DNA from: M3007 sp031425155
Lineage (GTDB): Bacteria; Bacteroidota; Bacteroidia; Chitinophagales; Saprospiraceae
DNA: 64,000 nucleotides
Reading direction: 5' to 3'
NCBI GenBank assembly: GCA_031425155.1
Contig: JANPIV010000072.1
Location: 4,788 to 68,787 of the forward strand
Shown here: in pieces, positions 48,909 to 58,298 of the stretch
How positions within the stretch are numbered: position 1 is the stretch's first letter
How the letters are laid out: the number at the start of each line of letters is the position of its first letter
Made by a program: the position numbers and the translations under genes
Notes under the pieces: model-generated
Told to the model about the DNA's origin: nothing
The model's input: only the letters and a program-made list of their open reading frames with translations
Databases searched by the model: none

Positions 48909-48939
48909 AAGCAGGCATTATGTGGTTATGTTGTTCCAA

Positions 48940-49578
48940 TTAGAATCCAAAAGAAATACCGATAGTCGCGTTGATGTTACGGTTGAAAGTATCATTATCT
49001 CTATCCACATTCAAGTCTGAATTGGCCAGCCCTATCAGTCCATGGGTATAACCAAGGTCGAAGTTCAGCCAGGTGCGGGAAGCCAGTTTGTAATTGAAAC
49101 CTACCCCGCCAGTTATGCCCAGATCAAAAGAATTCGGCTTATTTCTATCTTCTAATTTGACCCGGTCTGCATCCCCCACTTTGGTATGAGCACTCAGTAA
49201 AAAACCGAGCGATGGCCCCAAAAAGGCTTTAGGCCGAAAGCGGTAGGCGATGGTGTTGAAGAAGAAAATACCTTTCAGTGGAACACGGATGTACTCCAAC
49301 GTAACTTTGGAATCTTCTTTCAAAAGAACACCATCGGCGTTGTATGCCGAACCTTCCTGCGAAAAGAAGGCACCTACGCCAAATCCCCATTTTTCTGCGC
49401 TGCTGTAAATGTAATTTACACCAAGCACAGGGGCAACTATGCCATGTGCGTCAATTGCATCGGATTGATTAGAGATCCAGGCGTAGTTAATGCCAACCGC
49501 CGGGCCTAGTGAATTGACTTGTGCCCAAGCAGATACGGTAATCAGACTGAGAGCCAGTACGCTCAAAAAATGCTTCAT
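48940..49578 (-). CDS. Outer-membrane beta-barrel protein (porin family)
   Basis: A 212-residue protein with a signal peptide (MKHFLSVLALSLITVSAWAQ). The barrel strands are SLGPAVGINYAWISN, KWGFGVGAFFSQEG, YIRVPLKGIFFFN, KAFLGPSLGFLLSAHT, GITGGVGFNYKLASRTWLNF and the final INATIGISFGF with C-terminal Phe. It is similar in plan to 42717-43466 but shorter and without the basic tail. Its role is not known. It has its own terminator; the upstream region has the weak -7-like TACCTTTC. Confidence 0.78.
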   Translation of the reverse strand: MKHFLSVLALSLITVSAWAQVNSLGPAVGINYAWISNQSDAIDAHGIVAPVLGVNYIYSSAEKWGFGVGAFFSQEGSAYNADGVLLKEDSKVTLEYIRVPLKGIFFFNTIAYRFRPKAFLGPSLGFLLSAHTKVGDADRVKLEDRNKPNSFDLGITGGVGFNYKLASRTWLNFDLGYTHGLIGLANSDLNVDRDNDTFNRNINATIGISFGF

Positions 49579-49734
49579 AGTAAATGGATTTAAAAGTGAG
49601 TGAATTTTTTGTTCACTCGGATGCCTTAAAAACCTATGCCATTCTTTGTAGCAGTTTATGATATAAGAAAGGTAATGGAAGGAGAAAATTCGGTAATTTT
49701 TTCCTCAAATTTGGCAATATTATCCCCATAATTC

Positions 49735-50829
49735 CTATTGTAACTGTATTTCCACCCATACCGGCTGGTGATCGGAGTATTGGAAATCCTGCTGAATGCC
49801 GCGCACCGAGCGGACGGTGAGGTTGGGCGAAAGCAGGAAAAAATCAATCAACGTCTCGAAAGTTTCGCCTTTTACATAAGGATCGCGGGCCTTGCGATTG
49901 GTGGATACCGTTGGGTCGTAGGCGTATTGCCAGTTGTCGGGAAAAAAATCGAACGGGATATTTCCCTGCACATAACCCTGCGTCTGGCCGGGCATGAACG
50001 CATCGAACCGAAAATTGGGCGGGCATTGATTCCAGTCGCCGCCGAGGATGACGTAGTTGCCTTTTTGGTATTCACTCAGGGCCAGATCGCGCAGATAGGG
50101 TAGTTGGATGGCTTTGATCTTATCGCCCGGATCATAAGCGGCATTATGTAAATTGATGACTACCAAATCCTTACCGCGTGAAGTCGGAAAGCGATGCAGC
50201 GCGGCGCAACGATCCAGTTGAAACATGCGGTCGGGCATGGAATAACGTCCGGGCAATTGATGGCGGGCGGTCTCGGTGGGTTGAAACCGGCTGAACGTGG
50301 CCAGGCCCGACAAAACATGCCCGTACGGATGCCAGGGCTCGAGCAGCGGAATCGGCACCCGGTCACATTTATAATTGATGGCCATCGTTGCGGCGAAATT
50401 CGGTAGTGCCTCCTGATATTGCTGGTACTGCGGCAGATCGTAACTGCGTCTGGAGGCAATGTCCACTTCCTGCAAGAGGAAGAAATCGGCGCGGTTATTT
50501 TTCAGAAAAGCAACGGCACCCCCCAGGTTTTTTTCCACCAATTCCAATGGACTGCGGATCATGCTGGAGCCGGAATACCACATCCCGGCATCGTCGTAAC
50601 AGAAATCGGATTCTGCGCCCAGCCCGCCATAGCCGACATTCCAGGTCGCCAGGGATATAATGCTATCGGAAATAATGGTCTGCGCCGAGGGATGCTCTAC
50701 GGTAAGAGGGGTGATGCCTTCCGGTTGCCAGTCGGTCCAGGCACCATGCAAGGCCAGCACTGTAAAGTAAAGCAGGAATAGAAGCAATAGCCCACCCAGG
50801 GGGCGGCGCAGACGACGGAAAGTGGACAT
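49735..50829 (-). CDS. Membrane-anchored endonuclease/exonuclease/phosphatase-family protein
   Basis: A protein of 364 residues from the ATG at 50829. A single transmembrane helix near the N-terminus (RPLGGLLLLFLLYFTVLALHG) anchors a catalytic domain. EEP-fold motifs are LATWNVGYGG, FFLLQEVDIAS (metal Glu), VVINLHNAAYD, VILGGDWNQCPPNF (Asp-x-Asn) and YSDHQPVWVEI (catalytic Asp-His). The family contains DNases, phosphodiesterases and sphingomyelinase-like enzymes. The membrane anchor suggests an extracytoplasmic substrate such as nucleic acid or a lipid headgroup. It is not possible to be more specific. Confidence 0.82.
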   Translation of the reverse strand: MSTFRRLRRPLGGLLLLFLLYFTVLALHGAWTDWQPEGITPLTVEHPSAQTIISDSIISLATWNVGYGGLGAESDFCYDDAGMWYSGSSMIRSPLELVEKNLGGAVAFLKNNRADFFLLQEVDIASRRSYDLPQYQQYQEALPNFAATMAINYKCDRVPIPLLEPWHPYGHVLSGLATFSRFQPTETARHQLPGRYSMPDRMFQLDRCAALHRFPTSRGKDLVVINLHNAAYDPGDKIKAIQLPYLRDLALSEYQKGNYVILGGDWNQCPPNFRFDAFMPGQTQGYVQGNIPFDFFPDNWQYAYDPTVSTNRKARDPYVKGETFETLIDFFLLSPNLTVRSVRGIQQDFQYSDHQPVWVEIQLQ

Positions 50830-50904
50830 GAAAACAAAAGCGTTGGTATGCAATGCGCAAAGGTCGCTGAGCTGGCCCTAATATCTGCTAATGAATACAA
50901 ACAA

Positions 50905-51450
50905 TTAAATGGCTGGAATTTGCCCCGTTTCGGCCAAAATAAAGTGCAATAAGCGTTCCGTACAGGTTTCTATGCTTTCCAAATGGGTATGCAGCACCAG
51001 TTCCGGGGCTTCCGGCACTTCATACGGATCATTGATGCCGGAGAGGTTGTGTATTTTGTCCGTATGGTCGTCGGGCAAGGCAGCGCGCCGGTAAAGCCCT
51101 TTCGTGTCGCGGTTTTGCAAAGTGAGAATGTCGCAATTGACCCACACAGTTTTTACTAGATCGCCACCCATTGCCCGGACCTCGGCTCGTGCGGACTCAT
51201 AAGGATTGATGACAGACATAATCGTAATAACGCCGTTACGGGCCAGGGCCAGGCCAACGAAGCCCAGGCGACGAATGTTTTCCTGCCGGTCGGCTTTGGA
51301 GAAGCCGAGGTCGCGGCAGAGATGCTGGCGATACACGTCGCCATCTATTAATTCTACCCGATGCCCCAGCGTTTGCAATCGGCTTTGTACCGCGCTGGCC
51401 AGTGTAGATTTGCCTGCTCCGGAGAGGCCGGTAAGTTGAATGAGTAACAT
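50905..51450 (-). CDS. cysC: Adenylyl-sulfate kinase
   Basis: A 181-residue P-loop kinase. The Walker A is GLSGAGKST, and LIDGDVYRQHLCRDLGFSKADRQENIRR is the adenylyl-sulfate recognition region. DTKGLYRRA and NLSGINDPYEVPEAPELVL are further family motifs. It phosphorylates APS to PAPS for sulfate assimilation or sulfation. cysD, cysN and cysH are not adjacent, so the role (assimilation versus sulfotransferase supply) cannot be read from context. Full length. Confidence 0.93.
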   Translation of the reverse strand: MLLIQLTGLSGAGKSTLASAVQSRLQTLGHRVELIDGDVYRQHLCRDLGFSKADRQENIRRLGFVGLALARNGVITIMSVINPYESARAEVRAMGGDLVKTVWVNCDILTLQNRDTKGLYRRAALPDDHTDKIHNLSGINDPYEVPEAPELVLHTHLESIETCTERLLHFILAETGQIPAI

Positions 51451-51512
51451 GCTAAAATGAATTTCCTGATTTGGCTAAACTCGAATTTCCGTGCTTTTAA
51501 TGGCCAAAAATA

Positions 51513-51547
51513 GTAAATGCCGATGACCACAGGCCACCAGCATTTAC
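51513..51547 (-). terminator. Terminator hairpin after T9SS gene 1
   Basis: GTAAATGC on the left pairs with GCATTTAC on the right; the complete stem is 16 bp with a 3-nt loop. Three positions that mismatch on the plus strand become G:U pairs in the minus-strand RNA, so the structure fits transcription of the gene at 51570-53396. It closely resembles the hairpin at 59987-60022. Confidence 0.75.
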
Positions 51548-51569
51548 CAATCAATTTTTTGCTTAAACA

Positions 51570-52148
51570 CTACTGCTTCACAAAACGCACCGGCGTGGAA
51601 ACGCCTGCGCTGTTGCTCACCGTCACACTATAAACACCGGCTTGTAAGCCATTGAGGGTAAATGGTAATTCATTGATGTCTTTTACGGCTTCGTTCACTT
51701 GTTGCATGACTAAACGACCCGTCATATCCATGAGGCGAATGGTCACTTTCTCTTCTTTAGTGGAGTTGAATTGCACCGTCACGTTGTCTGTTGTTGGCGA
51801 GGGATATACACTCGTAATCCCAAATTGTTCGCTTTTACGCTGCACCAGCACCACTTCGGAAATCGTTTCCTGACCATCGCGATCTACCGAACGCAGCCGA
51901 TAGTAGTTATTGCCCGCCAATGGCCGCATGTCCGTCCAGGCATAGTGGGTGGAGGTGCTTTTATCGCCCTGCGCAGTTATGGACGTGCTGATAGCCGTAA
52001 ACCGGCCCTGGTCGCTGCCGCGTTCGATCAGCATATAGGCTGAATTATGTTCCTGAGCCGTAGTCCAGCGTACCACATTATGAGCGCCGTCGGCCTGCGC
52101 TGTAAAAGAAGACAGCGAAATGGGTAGGGCACCCGCCACCCCGCTACC
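51570..52148 (-). repeat. T9SS C-terminal module, subtype 1, copy in gene 1
   Basis: A 192-codon module beginning GSGVAGALPISLSSF and ending PVRFVKQ. It shares very long identical DNA stretches with 53576-54154. Confidence 0.85.
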
Positions 52149-53396
52149 GGAAGTGCTGAGGGTGAACGCTCCGCTGGTAGGCGTGGCCGAGTTAAATGCA
52201 CCAAAACCGTAAACCCGAACGGAATAGGTGGTACTGGCGGCTAACGCCGTCAAAATAACCGTCTCATTCGAACCGCCTGTGGCACTGGCGTCTGCACAGC
52301 CGATATTAGTCAAAGCGCCACAACTTCCGCTGTACACCTGAATGACCGCATTCAAAGCCGCAGCAGCACCAGTCAGTGCCACAGTTACATCACCCCCAGT
52401 AGCGTCAGTCGTAAAACGGAACCAGACATCATCATCAGCATTTCCAGTACGGGTAGCGCATGTCTCGCCGGGTTGTGAAATACTGGCCTCAGTAGTCGTG
52501 CTGGTCACTGAACCACCATTACCTGCCGTACCGACGATTGTGGCGGTGGCACAGCTATTATTGTCTACGCAGTTTGGTTCGGGACCAGTGGTAAAAGTAA
52601 TTGGAACGTTACAACCTACTGCATCGCTACCGTTGCCAGGTACTACGTACCAGTTATATGTAGTATTAGGCAATAGGCCGCTGATTGAACCACCAGTGCC
52701 ACCGACCGAAGTCACAAAGAGAGGCGTATTTGTTCCTATATAGAACCTATAGCTGGTTGGCATGGGGCCGGAAGCCGGGGGCGTCCAGTTGAAGATAACT
52801 GAACTGGGAAATGAAAGAGGGGGAGAGCAAAATAAGGTGGCCACACTCCCTGAAGCGGGCGATTGGCCGGTAGCACAGTTGGGGGGCACTGGACCTTCCT
52901 GCACACACAAAGTATAAGTAGCGGAATTGGAACTACCACCGGCCCATGTACGTAGGAAATAAGTGGTGTTGCCCGTTAAACCAGAGAAGCCCCATGTGTT
53001 AGATATTCCAGAGGCTAAACAAATAAGTTGGGTAAGACCGCCACAAGTACCACTATAAACAGCACCACCGATACTGGAAGCAGTACCTGACGTAGCTATG
53101 ATATTGGAAACTGTGATGATGACTCCAGTTTGATTGCTATTAGTCGTAAAAGTGTACCAGACGTCATCATTGACGGAAACGTTGGTGCAGAATGTTCCGG
53201 ATATAACTGTCGGAGCTGACGTAGTAGCTCCTGTAGTAACGACAGCACTAGTAGCAGCACAGGAACCGTTTGAATTCATAGTCATACCAATGGCACCCTC
53301 ACAATCATTGTTAGCAGGTTGGGCATGTAATAATGTGGCACTGTTGCCGAGGGATAGCAAGACCAACAGGCGCAAAAAGTTTGTAAATTTTTTCAT
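51570..53396 (-). CDS. Secreted T9SS protein 1 (PPC-like, FN3, PPC-like)
   Basis: A 608-residue protein with a signal peptide (LLVLLSLGNSATLLHAQP). Domains are a PPC-like beta-sandwich at about 30-170 (NDCEGAIGMTMN; NDDVWYTFTT; YFLRTWAGG), a fibronectin type III domain at about 175-275 (FNWTPPASGPMPTSYRFYIG; NTTYNWYVVPG), and a second PPC-like domain at about 280-410 (DDDVWFRFTTDATGGDVTV). A linker domain and the T9SS type A signal occupy the last 192 residues (MDMTGRLVMQQ; GLQAGVYSVTVSN; PVRFVKQ). These last 192 residues are about 90% identical to those of the next gene. It is a surface or secreted protein, ligand unknown. Confidence 0.88.
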   Translation of the reverse strand: MKKFTNFLRLLVLLSLGNSATLLHAQPANNDCEGAIGMTMNSNGSCAATSAVVTTGATTSAPTVISGTFCTNVSVNDDVWYTFTTNSNQTGVIITVSNIIATSGTASSIGGAVYSGTCGGLTQLICLASGISNTWGFSGLTGNTTYFLRTWAGGSSNSATYTLCVQEGPVPPNCATGQSPASGSVATLFCSPPLSFPSSVIFNWTPPASGPMPTSYRFYIGTNTPLFVTSVGGTGGSISGLLPNTTYNWYVVPGNGSDAVGCNVPITFTTGPEPNCVDNNSCATATIVGTAGNGGSVTSTTTEASISQPGETCATRTGNADDDVWFRFTTDATGGDVTVALTGAAAALNAVIQVYSGSCGALTNIGCADASATGGSNETVILTALAASTTYSVRVYGFGAFNSATPTSGAFTLSTSGSGVAGALPISLSSFTAQADGAHNVVRWTTAQEHNSAYMLIERGSDQGRFTAISTSITAQGDKSTSTHYAWTDMRPLAGNNYYRLRSVDRDGQETISEVVLVQRKSEQFGITSVYPSPTTDNVTVQFNSTKEEKVTIRLMDMTGRLVMQQVNEAVKDINELPFTLNGLQAGVYSVTVSNSAGVSTPVRFVKQ

Positions 53397-53508
53397 GAGC
53401 GATGTATAAAACGTTTAAGAAGAAACAAAATATATTGGTAGCAAACATACTGTATCTGTCGCTCCGTTCAAGGTTTTAAAACAACCTCTTATTATCCTTT
53501 TAAAAATA

Positions 53509-53546
53509 CAGATACCGACTACCCCGGATCGGATAGTCGGCATCTG
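53509..53546 (-). terminator. Terminator hairpin after T9SS gene 2
   Basis: CAGATACCGACTACCC pairs with GGATAGTCGGCATCTG (16 bp, two G:U pairs in the minus-strand RNA). It is followed on the minus strand by a T-rich tract. Confidence 0.8.
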
Positions 53547-53575
53547 AAAACTGCAAAAGTCTTATTACTGAAAAT

Positions 53576-54154
53576 CTATTGCTTCACAAAGCGCACCGGC
53601 GCGGAAACTCCCATGCTGTTGCTCACCGTCACACTATACACCCCTGCTTGCAAGCCATTCAGCATAATCGGCAACTCGTTCAACTCTTTACCGGCTTCAA
53701 CCACTTGCTGCATGACCAGGCCACCTGTCATATCCATAAGGCGAATGGTCACTTTCTCTGCTTTAGTGGAGTTGAATTGCACCGTCACGTTGTCTGTTGT
53801 TGGCGAGGGATATACACTCGTAATGCCAAATTGTTCGCTTTTACGCTGCACCAGCACCACCTCGGAGACCGTCTCCTGGCCATCGCGATCTACCGAACGC
53901 AGCCGATAGTAATTATTGCCCGCCAACGGCCGCATGTCCGTCCAGGTATAGTGGGTGGAGGTGGTTTTATCGCCCTGAGCAGCTATGGACGTACTGATAG
54001 CCGTGAATCGGCTCTGGTCGTTGCTGCGTTCGATCAACATATAGGCTGAATTATGCTCCTGCGCCGTGATCCAGCGTACCACATGATGAGCACCGTCGGC
54101 CTGCGCCGTAAAGGAAGACAGCGAAATCGGCAGGGCACCCGCCACCCCGCTACC
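53576..54154 (-). repeat. T9SS C-terminal module, subtype 1, copy in gene 2
   Basis: This 192-codon module is near-identical to 51570-52148. About 19 residue differences were counted by eye. Confidence 0.85.
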
Positions 54155-55390
54155 GGAAGTGCTGAGGGTGAACGCTCCGTTAGTGGGTGTAACACTGTTG
54201 AATGCGCCCCAGCCATACACCCTGATGCGATAAACCGTGCTGGGTGCCAGTCCGGTCAGCGTGAGCGTCTCATCCACGCCCACATCGCCGCCATCTGCGC
54301 AACCGATATTGGTTAAAGTGCCGCAAACACCGCTATACACCTGTATGATTGGATCAAAAGTGATGGGTACATCGGTAAGTACGATGGTTACATTCCCGCC
54401 ATCGCCATCCGTAGTAAATCGGAACCATACGTCATCATCTGCACCGCCAGTAGTGCCCGCGCACAGTTCTCCCACTTGCGAAATAGTCGCGCCCACCGTG
54501 GTGCTGTTGACAAAACCCGCATTGCCGACCGTGCCGACGACCGTCGCCGTGGCACAGGTATTATTCACCACGCAGGCTGGTTCAGGCCCAGTAGTAAAAG
54601 TACTCACCACATTACAGCCTGTTGCATCATTGCCCGTGGTAGGCACCACATACCAATTGTAGGTGGTGTTGGGTAGCAGGTTGATAATGGAAATACTGGT
54701 ATCTACGGTGATTCCTACATAAGCAGGGGTGCCCGTACCCAGGAAAATTCTATAACCGATCGGGATGGAGCCGGTAGTGGGAGCATTCCAGATAATAGGC
54801 GTAGAACTCGGACTTGGACCGCATTGTAAAGTGACGGCACTGCCTGTAACGGGCATTTGGTTCGTAGCACAGTTAGGGGCAGGCCGGGGCACCTGCAGGC
54901 ACAAAGTAAATGTAGCAGAATTGTTGGCCAGGCCCGTCCAGGTACGCAGGAAGTAGTTCGTATTAGCCGCCAGGCCGGTGATAATGGAAGTAGTCGCAAC
55001 GCCGGATGCGACACAGGTAATTTGCGTAAGCCCCATACAGGTTCCGGTATATACAGCATAACCAATAGTCGTAGCAGTGCCCACCGTAGCAACGATATTG
55101 GTGACCGTAAGTATGGTACCCGTTTGGATAGGCCCTGTCGAAAACTTGTACCATACGTCGTCATTACCCGAGGTGGGCGCACAGAAGGTGGCATTCAGAA
55201 TAGTCGGGGTGGATAACGTGGCATTGGTAGTCACTACGTTCGTAGTAGCGGCACAAGAGCCATTTGGATTCATGGTCATATTAATGGCCCCAGTACAGTC
55301 ATTATTGACGGGTTGGGCCAATAGTGCAGTAGCACTGGTTGTAATGACCAGGAAGGCCAGCAAATAGAAATTTTTTGTAAACTTTTTCAT
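53576..55390 (-). CDS. Secreted T9SS protein 2 (PPC-like, FN3, PPC-like)
   Basis: A protein of 604 residues from the ATG at 55390 (signal FYLLAFLVITTSATALLAQP). It has the same plan as gene 1: PPC-like domain (NDCTGAINMTMNPNGSC; NDDVWYKFST), FN3-like domain (IIWNAPTTGSIPIGYRIFLG; NTTYNWYVVPTTG), PPC-like domain (DDDVWFRFTTDGDGGNVTI) and T9SS module. The N-terminal halves are clearly homologous but differ at about half of positions, while the last 192 residues are about 90% identical to gene 1. The T9SS signal has MDMTGGLVMQQ where the others have MDMTGRLVMQQ. It is a surface protein of unknown ligand. Confidence 0.88.
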   Translation of the reverse strand: MKKFTKNFYLLAFLVITTSATALLAQPVNNDCTGAINMTMNPNGSCAATTNVVTTNATLSTPTILNATFCAPTSGNDDVWYKFSTGPIQTGTILTVTNIVATVGTATTIGYAVYTGTCMGLTQITCVASGVATTSIITGLAANTNYFLRTWTGLANNSATFTLCLQVPRPAPNCATNQMPVTGSAVTLQCGPSPSSTPIIWNAPTTGSIPIGYRIFLGTGTPAYVGITVDTSISIINLLPNTTYNWYVVPTTGNDATGCNVVSTFTTGPEPACVVNNTCATATVVGTVGNAGFVNSTTVGATISQVGELCAGTTGGADDDVWFRFTTDGDGGNVTIVLTDVPITFDPIIQVYSGVCGTLTNIGCADGGDVGVDETLTLTGLAPSTVYRIRVYGWGAFNSVTPTNGAFTLSTSGSGVAGALPISLSSFTAQADGAHHVVRWITAQEHNSAYMLIERSNDQSRFTAISTSIAAQGDKTTSTHYTWTDMRPLAGNNYYRLRSVDRDGQETVSEVVLVQRKSEQFGITSVYPSPTTDNVTVQFNSTKAEKVTIRLMDMTGGLVMQQVVEAGKELNELPIMLNGLQAGVYSVTVSNSMGVSAPVRFVKQ

Positions 55391-55487
55391 TAGCAAAAGA
55401 TAAAAATGATAAGAGAAAGGTGTAGAAAAATGCAATGATAGTAAACATACAGATAATTTGTTATTTATTTAATAAATGCTGGAAATA

Positions 55488-55521
55488 CAAATACCGGGGT
55501 CTGTACAGGCCCCGGTATTTG
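55488..55521 (-). terminator. Terminator hairpin after T9SS gene 3
   Basis: CAAATACCGGGG pairs with CCCCGGTATTTG, with CTG/CAG extending the stem inward. It lies 22 bp after the stop of the gene at 55543. It belongs to the same hairpin family as 51513, 57688 and 59987 (outer CAAATxCCGG). Confidence 0.8.
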
Positions 55522-55542
55522 AAAATTAGACTATTAAAATGC

Positions 55543-56094
55543 TTACTGTTTCACAAATCGTACCGGTGCAGATACACCAGAAACATTGCTTACGGTCACA
55601 CTGTATATACCCGCTTGCAGGCCATGTAAAGTAACTGGCAACTCATTCACATCCTTAACGGCTTCAACCACTTGCTGCATCACCAGGCGACCAGTCATAT
55701 CCATGATACGGACGGTCACTTTTTCTTCTTCCGTGGAGTTGAATTGTACCGTCACATTGTCCGTCGTTGGAGATGGATACACACTTGTAATACCGAAGCG
55801 TTCGCCATCGCGCGTCAGCACAATAGAATTAGAACGGCTTTCCTTGCCATCGAAGTCCACCGAGCGCAGACGATAATAGGCCTTAGACAATGGAGTACGG
55901 TCTTCAAGGCTATATTTTGCCGAGACCTGCGAATTTCCTTTGGCGTTCACCCGGCCCACTTCCGTCCAGCGCAGGCCATCGGCCGAACGCTCCACGATAT
56001 GGGTCTGTACGTTCTGCTCAGTCAACGTTTCCCAATTCAGTACGTTCATGCTACCTTGCACCTGGCCAGTAAAGGATTTCAGTTCGAGCGGCAG
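55543..56094 (-). repeat. T9SS C-terminal module, subtype 2, copy in gene 3
   Basis: A 183-codon module from LPLELKSF to PVRFVKQ, shared with 57747-58298 and 60047-60598. Confidence 0.85.
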
Positions 56095-57381
56095 GGCTGT
56101 ACCGGCCGCTGCAGTGATGTTGAGGGAGTAATCGGTAAAGGTGCTGTTATAACGATATACCCGGAAGTAGTGGGTAGCAGTATTGTCGGCACTGCCGCCA
56201 CCATGCAGAGACAAGCCGGTCATAGTCAGTGTTTCTCCACCGTTAGTCAAAGGTCCAGCGGTCACCTGGGCATCTGCGCAGACCGACGCACCTGTACACT
56301 GCCCGGCGGTAGTAAAGCCTTCTATCACCAGGTCAACCGCAATGCTGGGGACCACGCTGATCGTCACATCGCCACCGTCGGCATCAGTGGTGAAGCTAAA
56401 CCATACGTCATTGGCACTGGTGGAAGTAGCACCAGCGCACAGGATGGCCGCCTGGCTTTGAGTGGCACTCTCCGCGGTCTTTGGACCCGGGTTGACAAAC
56501 TGGGCCGCTCCATTAGTAATGGAAATCGCACCCGCACATTCGTCATTGGGCGGCGGTGCCGGTGCCGCTCCTGTAGTATAAGAGAAAATAGTGGTGTTAC
56601 AGCCGGTGGCACTGCCACCGGCATTTTTGGGTACTATGTACCAGTAATAGGTGGTATTGTACGACTGATTGACGATGGTAATCGTGGTGGCCGGAGCACT
56701 CAAGGTGCCGAGGAGCGCAGGCGGGTTCACGGTACCGAAATACAGATCATAAGCAGTCGGCGGACCACCTGTGACGGGCGCTGTCCAGACCAGCGGATTC
56801 CCTTGTACGGCCACATTGGTGGCACCGTTGGCAGGAGAATTGAGGACGGAACATCCCGGCGCATTCGGCGCTTCCAGGATGGAAACGTCAAAATTGACCC
56901 TGGAAGCTGTACCATTGGCCATCACCCGCAGATGATACGTAGTTCCGATGGTCAGCGCAGTCAAACTACCGTTAGCGGTACCTGCGGTAACGGTGAGGTT
57001 TTGGTTACTGCCAGTAATCTGTATATCAGCGGCGGTACAACCTACAGGGTGTAAGGTGATGCTGATCGGCACAGCAGCACCAACCGGGAAGGTGACGTTA
57101 CAGAAACGGACTACATGCGCGGTAGCAGTGGCAGTAAATATATACCAAACGTCATCGTCGCTGGAGCTAGGAAAGGATGCGCTCGCCGGAACAGTGGATG
57201 CCGTGGCAGCGACCGTGGTGCCCGTAGCCGATCCCGGGCAGCCACTAGCTGCATAGGGCTGCACCACTAAGTTAACTGCACCGGCACATTCATTATTGGC
57301 TGGTTGCGCTATGACAGCAGTGGCACTCGTGCCGATGACTAAAAACGCCAAAAGGCGTAAAACAGTGGAAAAACTCTTCAT
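55543..57381 (-). CDS. Secreted T9SS protein 3 (PPC-like, FN3, PPC-like)
   Basis: A protein of 612 residues from the ATG at 57381 (MKSFSTVLRLLAFLVIGTSA); longer in-frame starts run over AT-rich DNA. The first domain resembles PPC (NNECAGAVNLVV; DDDVWYIFTATATAHVVRF), then an FN3-like domain (NPLVWTAPVTGGPPTAYDLYFG; YNTTYYWYIVPKNAGG) and a second PPC-like domain (SANDVWFSFTTDADGGDVTISV). The T9SS module of 183 residues begins LPLELKSFTGQVQG and belongs to subtype 2. The signal core is MDMTGRLVMQQ, as in its neighbours. It is a cell-surface or secreted protein, ligand unknown. Confidence 0.88.
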   Translation of the reverse strand: MKSFSTVLRLLAFLVIGTSATAVIAQPANNECAGAVNLVVQPYAASGCPGSATGTTVAATASTVPASASFPSSSDDDVWYIFTATATAHVVRFCNVTFPVGAAVPISITLHPVGCTAADIQITGSNQNLTVTAGTANGSLTALTIGTTYHLRVMANGTASRVNFDVSILEAPNAPGCSVLNSPANGATNVAVQGNPLVWTAPVTGGPPTAYDLYFGTVNPPALLGTLSAPATTITIVNQSYNTTYYWYIVPKNAGGSATGCNTTIFSYTTGAAPAPPPNDECAGAISITNGAAQFVNPGPKTAESATQSQAAILCAGATSTSANDVWFSFTTDADGGDVTISVVPSIAVDLVIEGFTTAGQCTGASVCADAQVTAGPLTNGGETLTMTGLSLHGGGSADNTATHYFRVYRYNSTFTDYSLNITAAAGTALPLELKSFTGQVQGSMNVLNWETLTEQNVQTHIVERSADGLRWTEVGRVNAKGNSQVSAKYSLEDRTPLSKAYYRLRSVDFDGKESRSNSIVLTRDGERFGITSVYPSPTTDNVTVQFNSTEEEKVTVRIMDMTGRLVMQQVVEAVKDVNELPVTLHGLQAGIYSVTVSNVSGVSAPVRFVKQ

Positions 57382-57746
57382 AAGCGAAAAATAAGGAAGG
57401 TGAAGAAAAAAAATGAGGAAATGCACAAGATGCAAACATACATACATTTGGAAAAATTGATAATTTTTAATTTTTTTTATTGAATACAATAGAAAGTCAG
57501 TCTATAAAATAAATAAAAACTTTATTTTTAGAATAAAATTCTGATTCTTTACCATTATTTACATAAAAAAATGCCAGTGATCGAATCAGGTGATTGGCAT
57601 TTGAACAGATATAATTTACCACTTGAAAAAAAAGTGCATCGGGGGGGATATTATACATGCTGTCACTAGATGTATTACATGAAAACACAAATGCCGGTGA
57701 CGCAAGTCACCGGCATTTGAAAAACTCAAATCTGTTTTAAAAGAAC
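57382..57746. other. 365-bp gap with two related hairpins
   Basis: The gap between T9SS genes 3 and 4 is very AT-rich (57400-57560). It carries two hairpins of the same family: an imperfect one at 57569-57603 (ATGCCAGTGATCG...GTGATTGGCAT) and a perfect one at 57688-57719. The first could be the decayed terminator of a lost gene copy. No coding frame is supported. Confidence 0.55.
57688..57719 (-). terminator. Terminator hairpin after T9SS gene 4
   Basis: CAAATGCCGGTGAC pairs perfectly with GTCACCGGCATTTG (14 bp) around a GCAA tetraloop. It is 27 bp after the stop of gene 4. Confidence 0.85.
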
Positions 57747-58298
57747 TTACTGCTTCACAAAACGCACTGGTGCAGATGCGCCCGTGCTGTTGCTTACGGT
57801 CACGCTATACACACCGGCTTGCAGGCCAGTCAGCGTGATCGGCAGTTCGTTGATGTCTTTCACCGCTTCGGTGATTTGTTGCATCACCAGACGGCCTGTC
57901 ATATCTGTTACACTTACGGTTACTTTTTCATCTTTAGTGGCGTTGAATTGTACGGTCACTCTATCCACCGCTGGCGAAGGAAACACGCTGGTAATACCAA
58001 ATTGATCGCCCTTACGATTCAGCACGATGCTGTTGGACAGGTTTTCCTTACCGTCGAAATCCACCGAGCGCAGACGATAGTAGGCCTTAGCCAACGGAGC
58101 GCGGTCTTCCAAAGAGTATTTCACAGCAACTTGTGAATCACCTTTGCCAGCCACGCGACCTACTTCCGACCAACGGTTGCCGTCTATGGAACGTTCTACA
58201 ATGTGCGATTGCACATTTTTCTCAGTCAGGGTTTCCCAGCGCAGCATATTGGTGGTGGCTTGGATCTGGCCGGTGAAAGATTTCAGTTCGAGGGGAAG
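57747..58298 (-). repeat. T9SS C-terminal module, subtype 2, copy in gene 4
   Basis: A 183-codon module beginning LPLELKSFTGQIQA. Its last 150 bp are almost identical to those of 60047-60598, although the rest of the two proteins is unrelated in plan. Confidence 0.85.

Larger units (their letters stand above)
48603..48939. other. 337-bp region between gapA and barrel gene
   Basis: This gap contains the gapA promoter (48689-48716), a nested inverted repeat (48748-48855) and the terminator of the barrel protein gene (48875-48908). No coding frame is supported. Confidence 0.6.

Noticed and set aside
55672..57054. A 460-residue plus-strand open frame opposite T9SS gene 3
   Set aside because: Antisense shadow of Thr/Ala/Gly-rich domains; similar shadows occur opposite the sister genes.
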